This document shows positions 8,090-16,673 of a stretch of 64,000 bases of DNA, piece after piece. The stretch comes from Micrococcales bacterium. GTDB taxonomy: Bacteria; Actinomycetota; Actinomycetes; Actinomycetales; Microbacteriaceae. The stretch is taken from contig JAFKIY010000001.1 of the NCBI GenBank assembly GCA_017306245.1, positions 777,065-841,064 of the forward strand, written 5' to 3'. Under the pieces are notes generated by a model. It ran no database searches, was not told where the DNA came from, and worked only from the letters and a program-made list of their open reading frames with translations. Positions within the stretch are counted from its first letter, which is position 1. Each line of letters opens with the position of its first letter. The position numbers and the translations under genes were made by a program.

Positions 8090-11000
8090 TTACAACTCGA
8101 CGACGAGCAGAAGGTCACCGGCGTCGACCTGCTGGGTCGGCGGAATGGCGAGCCGACCGACTGTGCCGGAGACGGCGCACGTGATCGCCGCCTCCATTTT
8201 CATCGCCTCGATGGAGGCGACAACCTGGCCGGCATCGACGTGGTCCCCTTCCGACACCTTCAGGGACACCACGCCGGAGAACGGCGCAGAGACTTGCCCA
8301 GGCGAACCCGGGTCGGCTTTCTCCGCCGCCTTCACGTCGACCGTGATGGATCGGTCGCGCACGAAGACCGGGCGCAACTGCCCGTTGATCACCGTCATGA
8401 CGGTTCTCACGCCCTTGTCATCCGCTTCGCCGATCGCCTCCAGCCCGACGATGAGGTTCACGCCCGTCCCGATCGAGACGGTGCTTTCGACGCCGGGGTG
8501 AAGCCCGTACAGGTAGTCGACGGTGTCGATGACCGACACGTCGCCGAAGTTTTCGCGAACGCCGTTGAACAGCTCGGTCGGCACCGGGAACAGCAGGCGG
8601 TTGAGCGCCGCACGTCTGCTCGCGGAATCGGATTCGAGCGCCGCGCTGTCCTCCGGGCCGAGTTCTTCGACCTCGATCGACACGTCTCGGCCGGCGAGCA
8701 CCTTGCTGCGGAATGGTTCCGGCCAGCCGCCGGGCAGGTCCCCCAGTTCTCCCGCCATGAACGAAATCACGGAGTCCGGAACGTCATAGTTGCCCGGATT
8801 TTCCTCGAAGTCGTCCGGATCCGCGTCCGCGGCCGCCATGGCGAGCGCGAGGTCGCCCACGACTTTGGAGGAGGGCGTCACCTTCGGCGGGCGTCCGAGG
8901 ATTCGGTTCGCCACCGCGTACCAGTCTTCGATCTTCTCGAACTGGTCGGCGAGGCCCAGCGCAACGGCCTGCGTGCGTAAGTTGGACAGCTGCCCGCCGG
9001 GGATCTCGTGATGGTAGACCCGGCCGGTGGGCCCGGGAAGGCTGGACTCGAAGGGCCGGTACGCGCGCCGCACGGCCTCCCAATACGGTTCGAGATCCGA
9101 AACGGCCTGCAGGGAGATCCCGGTGTCCCGCTCGGTGTTGGCCAGGGCGGCCACCAGGGCGGAGAACGGCGGCTGGCTCGTCGTGCCGGCCATCGGCGCA
9201 CTCGCGACATCCACGGCGTCGGCACCGGCGCGGCTGGCCGCCAGGAGGGTCGCAAGCTGCCCTCCTACCGTGTCGTGGGTGTGCACGTGGACCGGAAGGT
9301 CGAACCGATCGCGCAGGGCGCCCACGAGCTTCTCGGCGGCGCCCGCGCGCAGGAGCCCCGCCATGTCCTTGATGGCGAGGATGTGCGCGCCGCTCGCGAC
9401 GATCTGCTCGGCGAGGCGCAGGTAATAGTCGAGGGTGTAGAGGTCTTCGGCAGGATCCAGCAGGTTGCCGGTGTAGCACAGCGCAACCTCCGCGACTGTG
9501 CTCCCGGTGCCCAGCACGGCGTCGATTGCGGGCCGCATCCGCTCGACATCGTTGAGCGCGTCGAAGATGCGGAAAATATCGACTCCTGTCGCTGCGGCCT
9601 CCACGACGAACGCTTCCGTCACCTTCGTCGGATACGGTGTGTATCCCACGGTGTTGCGGCCGCGGAGCAGCATCTGCAGGGCGATGTTCGGGAGAGCTGC
9701 CCGCAGCCGGGCGAGGCGATCCCACGGGTCTTCCCCGAGGAAACGCAACGCAACATCGTAGGTGGCGCCGCCCCACGCCTCGACGGAAAGCAACTGCGGC
9801 GTCATGCGGGCAACATGGGGAGCGACCGCTTCGAGGTCCTTCGTGCGCACGCGGGTTGCCAGGAGGGACTGGTGTGCGTCCCTGAACGTGGTTTCCGTGA
9901 CCGCGAGAGCGGTTTGGGCGCGAAGGTCCGCGGCGAACTTCGCGGGGCCGAGCGTCAGCAGCCGGTCCCGGGATCCGGCGGGCGCTGCAGAATCCAGGTC
10001 GACCACCGGCAACTTGAGCGACGGGCTGATGATCCCGTCGCCGCTGCCGTTCGGCTGGTTCACCGTGACATCGGCCAGCCAATTGAGAATCTTCGTGCCG
10101 CGATCCTTCGACGGCGCCGCGTTGACGAGTTCCGGCCGTTCGTCGATGAACGCCGTGCTGATGTCTCCTGCGGCGAAGGAAGGGTCATCCAGGACCGCCT
10201 GCAGGAACGGGATGTTCGTCGAAACGCCGCGGATGCGGAACTCGGCGAGCCCGCGCTTGGCGCGATCCACGGCCGCGGTGAAATCCCGTCCGCGGCACGT
10301 CATCTTCACGAGCATCGAGTCGAAGTGGGGGCTGATCTGAGTGCCGGGGTCGATCGTTCCGCCGTCGAGTCGGATGCCGCCGCCGCCCGGAGAGCGGTAC
10401 GTCGTGATCTTCCCGGTGTCGGGCCGGAACCCGTCTGCGGGATCTTCCGTGGTGATCCGGCACTGCAATGCGGCGCCGCGGATCGAGAGCGAGCCCTGTT
10501 CCAGACCCAGCTCTGCGAGGGTCTGGCCGGAGGCGATGCGCATTTGCGCCTGAACCAGGTCGACATCCGTCACCTCTTCCGTCACGGTGTGCTCGACCTG
10601 GATGCGCGGGTTCATCTCGATGAACACGTGCTGCCCCGCCCGCTCCCCCACGGTGTCCACGAGGAATTCGACGGTGCCCGCGTTCACATAGTTGATGGAT
10701 TTCGCAAACGCGATCGCGTCGCGATACAGCGACTCGCGAATTTTCGGAGCGAGGTTCGGGGCAGGGGCGATCTCGATGACCTTCTGGTTCCTGCGCTGGA
10801 CGCTGCAGTCGCGTTCGAACAGGTGGACGGTCTCCCCCGTGCCGTCGGCGAGAATCTGCACCTCGATGTGCCGCGGCCGAAGCACGGCCTGCTCGAGGAA
10901 CATGGTCGGGTCCCCGAACGCGCTGTCCGCCTCGCGCATGGCCCCTTCGAGCGCGCCCCGAAGGTCCTCCGCCCGATCGACGCGGCGCATCCCGCGGCCT

Positions 11001-11491
11001 CCGCCGCCGGCGACCGCCTTCGCGAAGACCGGGAACCCGATCGCTTCCGCGCTGGCGAGGAGCACGTCGACATCGTCGGATGCCGGGGAGGATTGGAGAA
11101 CGGGAACGCCCGCCGCGATCGCGTGCTCCTTCGCGGTGACCTTGTTGCCCGCCATCTCGAGCACGGACTGGCTGGGCCCGATGAACGCGATCCCGGCAGC
11201 CGCAGCAGCTTCGGCAAGCTCGGGGTTCTCCGAAAGAAACCCGTACCCGGGGTAGATCGCGTCGGCGCCGCACTCCGTCGCGACCCGGATGATCTCCGAC
11301 ACGTCGAGATAGGCCCGAACCGGATGCCCTTCCGTTCCGATGAGGTAGGCCTCGTCCGCCTTCAACCGGTGCAGGGAGTTCCGATCCTCCCAGGGGAACA
11401 CGGCGACCGTCTTCGCCCCGAGCTCGAATGCGGCACGAAATGCGCGGATAGCTATTTCACCCCGGTTGGCGACAAGAATCTTGGTGAACAC
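8090..11491 (-). CDS. pyc: Pyruvate carboxylase
   Basis: A biotin enzyme that carboxylates pyruvate to oxaloacetate for anaplerosis. With the start placed at GTG 11491 (reading MFTKILVANRGEIAIRAF, preceded by GAGAGGA) it has 1133 residues, the family norm. The upstream in-frame extension to 11545 adds 18 unlikely residues. Order of domains: biotin carboxylase (about 1-450, with GGGGRGMR and EMNPRIQVEH), carboxyltransferase (about 515-800, starting with TETTFRDAHQSLLATR), and C-terminal biotin carrier domain with EAMKMEA, where Lys is biotinylated. It diverges from a parA-like gene about 120 bases away. Confidence 0.97.
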   Translation of the reverse strand: MFTKILVANRGEIAIRAFRAAFELGAKTVAVFPWEDRNSLHRLKADEAYLIGTEGHPVRAYLDVSEIIRVATECGADAIYPGYGFLSENPELAEAAAAAGIAFIGPSQSVLEMAGNKVTAKEHAIAAGVPVLQSSPASDDVDVLLASAEAIGFPVFAKAVAGGGGRGMRRVDRAEDLRGALEGAMREADSAFGDPTMFLEQAVLRPRHIEVQILADGTGETVHLFERDCSVQRRNQKVIEIAPAPNLAPKIRESLYRDAIAFAKSINYVNAGTVEFLVDTVGERAGQHVFIEMNPRIQVEHTVTEEVTDVDLVQAQMRIASGQTLAELGLEQGSLSIRGAALQCRITTEDPADGFRPDTGKITTYRSPGGGGIRLDGGTIDPGTQISPHFDSMLVKMTCRGRDFTAAVDRAKRGLAEFRIRGVSTNIPFLQAVLDDPSFAAGDISTAFIDERPELVNAAPSKDRGTKILNWLADVTVNQPNGSGDGIISPSLKLPVVDLDSAAPAGSRDRLLTLGPAKFAADLRAQTALAVTETTFRDAHQSLLATRVRTKDLEAVAPHVARMTPQLLSVEAWGGATYDVALRFLGEDPWDRLARLRAALPNIALQMLLRGRNTVGYTPYPTKVTEAFVVEAAATGVDIFRIFDALNDVERMRPAIDAVLGTGSTVAEVALCYTGNLLDPAEDLYTLDYYLRLAEQIVASGAHILAIKDMAGLLRAGAAEKLVGALRDRFDLPVHVHTHDTVGGQLATLLAASRAGADAVDVASAPMAGTTSQPPFSALVAALANTERDTGISLQAVSDLEPYWEAVRRAYRPFESSLPGPTGRVYHHEIPGGQLSNLRTQAVALGLADQFEKIEDWYAVANRILGRPPKVTPSSKVVGDLALAMAAADADPDDFEENPGNYDVPDSVISFMAGELGDLPGGWPEPFRSKVLAGRDVSIEVEELGPEDSAALESDSASRRAALNRLLFPVPTELFNGVRENFGDVSVIDTVDYLYGLHPGVESTVSIGTGVNLIVGLEAIGEADDKGVRTVMTVINGQLRPVFVRDRSITVDVKAAEKADPGSPGQVSAPFSGVVSLKVSEGDHVDAGQVVASIEAMKMEAAITCAVSGTVGRLAIPPTQQVDAGDLLLVVEL

Positions 11492-11614
11492 TGCTGTCCT
11501 CTCTCGTGAACGTCCAAGGATAGTCACGGCATCCGGCGCCAGCACCCGCCCCGGGGCGAAACTGTCTGGGAAGATTTAGGTTCTTTCAGACTAGTGAAGG
11601 TATCGTCTTTACTC

Positions 11615-12526
11615 GTGCATGTACTCAGCGTCAGCTCCCTCAAAGGCGGAGTCGGAAAGACCACCGTGACGCTGGGGTTGACCTCCGCGGCGTTCGCCCG
11701 GGGACTGCGCACCCTCGTCGTCGACCTCGACCCGCAGGCGGACGTGTCGACCGGGATGGATATCTCCGTCAGCGGGCACCTCAACGTCGCCGACGTGCTC
11801 GCATCGCCGAAGGAAAAAGTGGTCAGGGCGGCAATTTCGCCGAGCGGGTGGACTCGCGGCAGGCCGGGCAAGATCGACGTGCTGATCGGGAGCCCGTCGG
11901 CGATCAACTTCGACGGACCGCACCCGAGCATCCGGGATATCTGGAAACTCGAAGAAGCCCTCGCGCATCTGGAGACCGAGTACGACCTCGTGCTCATCGA
12001 CTCTGCGCCCTCGCTCAACGCCCTGACCAGGACAGCCTGGGCGGCAAGCGACAGGGTCACGATCGTGACGGAACCCGGTCTGTTCTCGGTGGCCGCGGCG
12101 GACCGTGCGCTGCGGGCGATCGAGGAGATTCGCCGCGGCTTGTCGCCTCGCCTTCAACCGCTCGGGATCATCGTCAATCGCGCGAAGACGCAGTCGCTCG
12201 AGCATCAGTTCCGCATCAAGGAGCTGCGGGACATGTTCGGGCCCCTCGTGCTGAGCCCTCAGCTTCCGGAGCGCACATCCCTGCAGCAGGCGCAGGGCGC
12301 TGCGAAACCGCTGCACGTGTGGCCGGGCGAAAGCGCGGAGGAAATGGCGCACCACTTCGACCAGTTGCTGGATCGGGTCATCCGCGCCGGCCGCATCCCG
12401 GTCGGCGGCGTCGCGTTCGATCAGGATGCCTCGCCCGAGCCGGAGGAGCAGGCGCCGGCCGACCCGTACTCGTTCACCTTCGACGGGAACAACAGCGCCG
12501 GAATAGGGTCAGCGGCTGACCGCTAG
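11615..12526 (+). CDS. ParA family ATPase
   Basis: A 303-residue protein that begins MHVLSVSSLKGGVGKTT, so the deviant Walker A motif is at the extreme N-terminus. VVDLDPQADVSTGM follows. An in-frame GTG at 11594 would add 7 residues; 11615 is preferred because the P-loop strand then starts at the usual place, although neither start has a clear ribosome-binding site. No partner parB gene is adjacent. In related actinobacteria a ParA of this kind sits beside the MerR/FtsR/GarA genes, as here (convergent with the MerR gene, 27 bases apart). Its role is probably positioning or regulation and is not known. Confidence 0.85.
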   Translation: MHVLSVSSLKGGVGKTTVTLGLTSAAFARGLRTLVVDLDPQADVSTGMDISVSGHLNVADVLASPKEKVVRAAISPSGWTRGRPGKIDVLIGSPSAINFDGPHPSIRDIWKLEEALAHLETEYDLVLIDSAPSLNALTRTAWAASDRVTIVTEPGLFSVAAADRALRAIEEIRRGLSPRLQPLGIIVNRAKTQSLEHQFRIKELRDMFGPLVLSPQLPERTSLQQAQGAAKPLHVWPGESAEEMAHHFDQLLDRVIRAGRIPVGGVAFDQDASPEPEEQAPADPYSFTFDGNNSAGIGSAADR

Positions 12527-12558
12527 GCCAGCGCGTATTCGGGAAGCTGACCGCTAGG
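12515..12558. repeat. Short direct repeat spanning two convergent stop codons
   Basis: The 13-base word GCTGACCGCTAGG occurs at 12515-12527 and again at 12546-12558, 31 bases apart. The first copy contains the TAG stop of the parA-like gene; the second contains the stop of the convergent MerR gene, read on the other strand. This suggests a small local duplication at the 3' ends. No other function is evident. Confidence 0.6.
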
Positions 12559-13105
12559 ACGCTTTGGTGGCGCGACGCGCGGCGAGCTCGTCCGCGGGAT
12601 CCACGCCCTTGTCCTTGTCGAGTTCGACGAGGCTGGTCTCCACCTCGCGAAGAACCTTGCCGACGGCGATGCCGAAAACGCCCTGTCCCCTGCTGACCAG
12701 GTCGATGACGTCGTCATCGGTTGTGCACAGGTACACGCTCGCGCCGTCGCTCATGAGTGTTGTCTGGGCCAGGTCGTTCACGCCCGCTTCACGCAGCTGG
12801 TTCACTGCCGTGCGGATCTGCTGCAGCGAGATCCCGGTGTCAAGCAACCGCTTCACCAATTTGAGCACGAGGATGTCCCGGAACCCGTACAGGCGTTGCG
12901 AGCCGGAACCGGCCGCACCCCGCACTGTCGGCTCCACCAGTTCGGTTCGGGCCCAGTAGTCCAGTTGGCGGTAGCTGATGCCGGCAGCACGTGCGGCGAT
13001 CGCGCCGCGGTAGCCGGCGGTGTCATCCAGGTCGGGCAGGCCGTCGGTGAAGAGCAAGCCGAGGCCGTAGCGCGAATCCTCATTGCTACTGCGCGGTTCA
13101 CTCAT
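12554..13105 (-). CDS. MerR-family transcriptional regulator (Rv1830-like)
   Basis: A 183-residue DNA-binding protein. Residues about 30-105 form a MerR winged helix (YRGAIAARAAGISYRQLDYWARTELVEPTVR, followed by RLYGFRDILVLKLVKRLLDTGISLQQIRTAV). The C-terminal region (STDDDVIDLVSRGQGVFGIAVG) is characteristic of the actinobacterial group near garA/ftsR, not of metal-sensing MerR proteins, and no Cys sensor residues are seen. A GGAAGG site lies about 7 bases before the ATG at 13105. In mycobacteria a bifunctional nuclease gene separates this gene from ftsR. Here only 164 non-coding bases do (13106-13269), and they probably hold its promoter. Confidence 0.9.
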   Translation of the reverse strand: MSEPRSSNEDSRYGLGLLFTDGLPDLDDTAGYRGAIAARAAGISYRQLDYWARTELVEPTVRGAAGSGSQRLYGFRDILVLKLVKRLLDTGISLQQIRTAVNQLREAGVNDLAQTTLMSDGASVYLCTTDDDVIDLVSRGQGVFGIAVGKVLREVETSLVELDKDKGVDPADELAARRATKAS

Positions 13106-13269
13106 GTGTTTGCCTTCCGTGCCGGTGCTGGCGACGTTTTGCGTTCGCAGCCTCCACGGTACCTACGGGTCCGGTCGGAGGCAATGACATTCTGCCGAAC
13201 GTGTTCGGCGTGTCGGACTCGCCGAACCTGCAGCATACCGCGGAAGCACGCGGGCCAGAGGGATTTCGC

Positions 13270-13968
13270 TCAGTCGAGCCGCGACAGGGCGGACCGAATC
13301 AGGCTGCTCCGGACGATCTCGAGCTGGCCGGCGATCTCTTTGGCAAGCTCGCTCGCCTTCGCCCGGCTTGAAGCATCGTTGCGCCGGGACACCGGAATGA
13401 GCGCGCTCTCGATCAACCCGAGCTCCCGTTCCGCTGAGGCGCGGAATCCCCTGAGGTGGCGAGGTTCGATGCCGGTGCGTTGGAGCTCGACGAGCGCCTT
13501 GAGCACCGCAAGCACCGGCTCGCCGTACAGTTCGGCGGGGACGATGAGCGAGGCGGACACGGCATCGTTGAGAAGCTGGGGGGTCGCATTCGCTTCCCGA
13601 ATCAGCTCCTCCCGCTGCAGGCGGCGTTCGGTGGCCAGAATCGTCGGAATCGGGCCGGTCGCCGAACCGGGAAGTTCGGGCTGGCGCCCTGCATCAAGTT
13701 CGTCGAGGTAGACCCGGATGACTTTGAGCGGCAGGTAATGGTCGCGCTGCATGGTGAGCACGAACCGCAGCCGGTCCATGTCGGTCGGCGAGAACTTGCG
13801 GTATCCGGACTCCGTGCGCGCGGGGCTGATGAGCTGGCGCTCTTCTAGGAACCGGAGCTTCGACGGCGACAGGTCCGGAAACTCCGGTCGGAGCCGCGCG
13901 AGAACCTGTCCGATGCTGAGGAGGCCCTGAGTTGAGGGCTTGCCTGCCCTGGCCGGTGATGCCGCCAC
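13270..13968 (-). CDS. ftsR: MerR-family regulator FtsR
   Basis: A 232-residue regulator with an N-terminal MerR-type winged helix (LLSIGQVLARLRPEFPDLSPSKLRFLEERQLISP at about 15-48, then GYRKFSPTDMDRLRFVLTMQRDHYLPLKVI). This is the Rv1828/FtsR family, known to activate ftsZ in corynebacteria. The GTG start overlaps the garA stop by one base (TAGTG at 13966-13970), so the two are almost certainly co-translated. The C-terminal half is helical and probably dimerises. Confidence 0.92.
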   Translation of the reverse strand: MAASPARAGKPSTQGLLSIGQVLARLRPEFPDLSPSKLRFLEERQLISPARTESGYRKFSPTDMDRLRFVLTMQRDHYLPLKVIRVYLDELDAGRQPELPGSATGPIPTILATERRLQREELIREANATPQLLNDAVSASLIVPAELYGEPVLAVLKALVELQRTGIEPRHLRGFRASAERELGLIESALIPVSRRNDASSRAKASELAKEIAGQLEIVRSSLIRSALSRLD

Positions 13969-14444
13969 TATTTCTCGGCCGCCGGGGCAAGATCCATGCG
14001 GGACGCGTAAAACGTGAGGCGGAATTTGCCGATCTGAACTTCTGCGCCGTCAGTGAGCAGCGCGCTTTCAATTCGAACCCCGTCGAAGTAGGTCCCGTTG
14101 AGGGAACCGAGGTCCTTCATTTCGAACACGGTTCCGTGCCGAACGAACTCGGTGTGCCGGCGGGACACCGTGACGTCGTCGAGGAAGATGTCCGCATCCG
14201 GATGCCTGCCGGCCGTCGTGACGTCGGAGTCCAGGAGGAATCGGGCGCCGATGTTCGGTCCGCGGCGCACGATGAGGAGCGCGGAGCCGGACGGTATCGC
14301 GCTGATCGCCTCCTGCTCTTCAGAGGTGACGGCACCGTCGAGCGCGGCGAGCTGGGATTCGAAATCCTGACCGAAGTGGTCGGTTGTGTCGTCGCGACGG
14401 GCACGACCGTCAGCCGGTTGGCCTTCACCGTTCGACGCGTCCAT
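13968..14444 (-). CDS. garA: FHA-domain regulator GarA/OdhI
   Basis: A 158-residue forkhead-associated protein. In actinobacteria the unphosphorylated form binds and inhibits 2-oxoglutarate dehydrogenase, and phosphorylation of a Thr pair by PknB/PknG-type kinases switches it off. The Thr pair is visible here (DDTTDHFGQDF, about residues 18-28) where relatives have ETTS. The FHA core follows with GRHPDADIFLDDVTVSRRHTEF and LGSLNGTYFDG (Arg, Ser and Asn for pThr binding). It is the middle gene of a pgsA-garA-ftsR set, with a 1-base overlap to ftsR and a 10-base gap from pgsA. The regulator is likely paired with a kinase such as the one at 143-2095; that is inference. Confidence 0.93.
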   Translation of the reverse strand: MDASNGEGQPADGRARRDDTTDHFGQDFESQLAALDGAVTSEEQEAISAIPSGSALLIVRRGPNIGARFLLDSDVTTAGRHPDADIFLDDVTVSRRHTEFVRHGTVFEMKDLGSLNGTYFDGVRIESALLTDGAEVQIGKFRLTFYASRMDLAPAAEK

Positions 14445-14454
14445 CCCGAACCTC

Positions 14455-15072
14455 CTAGCCCTCTACAGTATCGGATTCGGACGGCCGATTGACCCGGGGA
14501 ATTTTGATGACGCGCACGGTTTCGACGATGTAGATGACGCCCGCCCACCAATACAGGAATGCGCCCCAGAGCGCGAACGCCCAGCCGATCGGCGAACTGA
14601 TGTAGTCGGCCGCAGGGAATGCCTGCCCGATCATGAGGATGGGAAGCGCATAGAACAGGCAGAACGTCGCGATCTTGCCGATGTGGTGCACCGGCAGGGG
14701 GCCGTAACCGAAGTTGGCGAGGGTGATTCCGATGACGACCAGCAACGCGTCGCGTCCCACGATCACGGCGACGAGCCACCATGGCACGATCCCCCGCACC
14801 GCGAGCCCAATGAGGGTCGCGAAGATGAAGAACCGGTCGGCCGCGGGGTCGAGAAGCTGGCCGAGACGGGAAACCTGGTTGAGCCGCCGCGCGAGGACCC
14901 CGTCGAGGTAGTCAGTCGCGCTGGAGACGATCAGGACGATCAGGGCGAGCACGTCGTATCCCTCGATGACGAGCACCAGGAAGACGGGCACGAGCGCGAG
15001 TCGGAAGAAACTGAGAATGTTCGGGACAGTGAAAATCCGCGAACTCACCTGATGTGCCGTGTCGGGTCCCAC
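14455..15072 (-). CDS. CDP-alcohol phosphatidyltransferase
   Basis: A 205-residue integral membrane enzyme of phospholipid synthesis. The diagnostic motif D-x2-DG-x2-AR-x8-G-x3-D-x3-D is complete in DYLDGVLARRLNQVSRLGQL followed by LDPAADR (about residues 53-79). Five to six hydrophobic segments follow the pattern of the family. It could be phosphatidylglycerophosphate synthase (PgsA) or an actinobacterial cardiolipin synthase; sequence alone does not decide. It starts the co-oriented set with garA and ftsR. Confidence 0.9.
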   Translation of the reverse strand: MGPDTAHQVSSRIFTVPNILSFFRLALVPVFLVLVIEGYDVLALIVLIVSSATDYLDGVLARRLNQVSRLGQLLDPAADRFFIFATLIGLAVRGIVPWWLVAVIVGRDALLVVIGITLANFGYGPLPVHHIGKIATFCLFYALPILMIGQAFPAADYISSPIGWAFALWGAFLYWWAGVIYIVETVRVIKIPRVNRPSESDTVEG

Positions 15073-15083
15073 AGTGCCTCAGT

Positions 15084-16577
15084 CTAGCGATGGGCGTCGA
15101 GCACGAGCTTCCGTGCCTGCAAGGCAAACGACAGTCGCAATCGAGCTCTCGGGTCGCTCAGATCGGCCGTGATGAGGCCGGCAATGCGCGACATCCTGTG
15201 CTTCATCGTGTTGTAGTGGATGAACAGTCTGCGGGCAGCGTCGGCGGCGTTCCCGGTTCCTAGAAACATCTCGAGAGTTGCGCACAAGTCTGAGCCATTG
15301 GCGATGTCGGCATCAACGATCGGGCCAAGCTCGCGGTGTATGAGCTCGGCAAGCAGATCCGCGGGCACTGAGAGGATGACCCGTTCCAGTGTCAGCACAT
15401 CGTGCCGGACGTTCTTCCGTCCAGTGGCCTGGGCGATGGACAGAGATTCGCGGGCTGCCGAGTGGGATTCAGCAAGTTCCGCCGCAGATCGAGCGACACT
15501 CCCCGTGGCGACGTACACGTCGCCCCCGCCAGCCCGTTCCAGAGCCTTTCGCCAGCTATCGGCCTGGAGCCATGGGACGGCTTCGGTGGGGATGGACTCT
15601 GCGGGCACGATGGCAACCACTTCCTGCCCTCGCGCCCAGGCGAGCCCGCCTCGCGGCAGACCGGTGCGAGCAGCAGACACCACCACGGAGTCGCCTAGCT
15701 CCTGGCCCAGCCGGGCAAGAATGACGGCGTGGTCGGATCGAAAGTCCCATCCGAACAACCGAGACCGCTCACGCACCAGCGACTCATCGACGGCCTTTCC
15801 CGCCACGAGCTCTTCCAGGAACAGGACCCGCATCTGACGGTCAAGTTCCAGACTCGCAAGCGCCTGGGCAATGTGCATTCCTGCGGCGAAACACGCCTGC
15901 CTCACCAATCTCCGTTGACCGAGCGTCGGTTCATCCGTGCCATTGACAACGATGAGTCCGCGCTCACGGCCTCCCACGGTGACTGGGAACTCCCACGATT
16001 CGCCGAAATTCTCGTCCGGGAGGACGCCACCTTCCCCGAGTGCCACACCCTCCGGGTCGAGGATGCTCACGTGCCTGTCGAGGGCGCCGGCCAGCGTTCG
16101 GGCAATCTCCATCAGACCGCCGCCAGCGAGCGCAACCCCAGTCAGTCGTTCACGGATCTCTTCCGCCCCTGCCGGGTCGGCTCCGTATTCGGTGAGGACT
16201 ATAGCCAGTACAGCCCCGATGACTTCATTGAACGATGTGTCCTCAGCGAGGAGTATGACCGGCAAGCCCAGCTCGTTTGCCATGGCAAGCGCGTCGTCCG
16301 GAAGCCGTTCGAGATACCGGCCGGTCTTCACGGCAAGTGCGGCGAGTCCCAATCGCGACAAAGTGTGAACGAGAACGGCGAGATCTTCGGGGTGCTCGCG
16401 CAGCGGATAGGCCGTGGTGAGGAGGAGCTCGCCTCGTTTCACGAAGGATTCGATGTCGGGGACTTCCATCACGTTGACGCCGGTGACCACCCGTTCGAGG
16501 CCGTTCTGGCCAGCCACGACAAAGTTTCCGCGCAAGGCGGCAAGAGTCAGCACTTCTCGGACGGTGATGGCGCTCAT
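15084..16577 (-). CDS. PucR-family transcriptional regulator
   Basis: A 497-residue regulator. Residues 1 to about 125 match the purine catabolism regulator N-terminal domain (ITVREVLTLAALRGNFVVAG...). A GGDEF-like middle region follows, and the C-terminal helix-turn-helix of the PucR group is LEMFLGTGNAADAARRLF with IHYNTMKHRMSRIAGLI. The ATG at 16577 is preferred because family members begin just before this motif; an in-frame ATG at 16607 would add 10 residues. It is divergent from the operon at 16674, with only about 95 bases between, so it very likely controls that operon. PucR proteins typically respond to purine-degradation intermediates; the ligand here is unknown. Confidence 0.92.
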   Translation of the reverse strand: MSAITVREVLTLAALRGNFVVAGQNGLERVVTGVNVMEVPDIESFVKRGELLLTTAYPLREHPEDLAVLVHTLSRLGLAALAVKTGRYLERLPDDALAMANELGLPVILLAEDTSFNEVIGAVLAIVLTEYGADPAGAEEIRERLTGVALAGGGLMEIARTLAGALDRHVSILDPEGVALGEGGVLPDENFGESWEFPVTVGGRERGLIVVNGTDEPTLGQRRLVRQACFAAGMHIAQALASLELDRQMRVLFLEELVAGKAVDESLVRERSRLFGWDFRSDHAVILARLGQELGDSVVVSAARTGLPRGGLAWARGQEVVAIVPAESIPTEAVPWLQADSWRKALERAGGGDVYVATGSVARSAAELAESHSAARESLSIAQATGRKNVRHDVLTLERVILSVPADLLAELIHRELGPIVDADIANGSDLCATLEMFLGTGNAADAARRLFIHYNTMKHRMSRIAGLITADLSDPRARLRLSFALQARKLVLDAHR

Positions 16578-16605
16578 GCCACCATCATTGTCCATTTCGG
16601 CCAAC

Positions 16606-16628
16606 ATTGGGACGCACTTTCGTCCAAT
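16606..16628. promoter_or_regulatory. Imperfect inverted repeat in the pucR-allH divergent region (candidate operator)
   Basis: ATTGGGACG (16606-16614) and CGTCCAAT (16621-16628) form near-perfect arms with one extra G. They lie between the two divergent genes, next to the alternative pucR start. Downstream, TACTAT (16660-16665) lies where a -10 element would make an almost leaderless transcript starting just before the ATG at 16674. The site is a reasonable PucR operator candidate, but only one copy is seen. Confidence 0.4.
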
Positions 16629-16673
16629 CCGGACCGAGCCTGACCCGAGTCGTGGGCCCTACTATTCCTAAGT

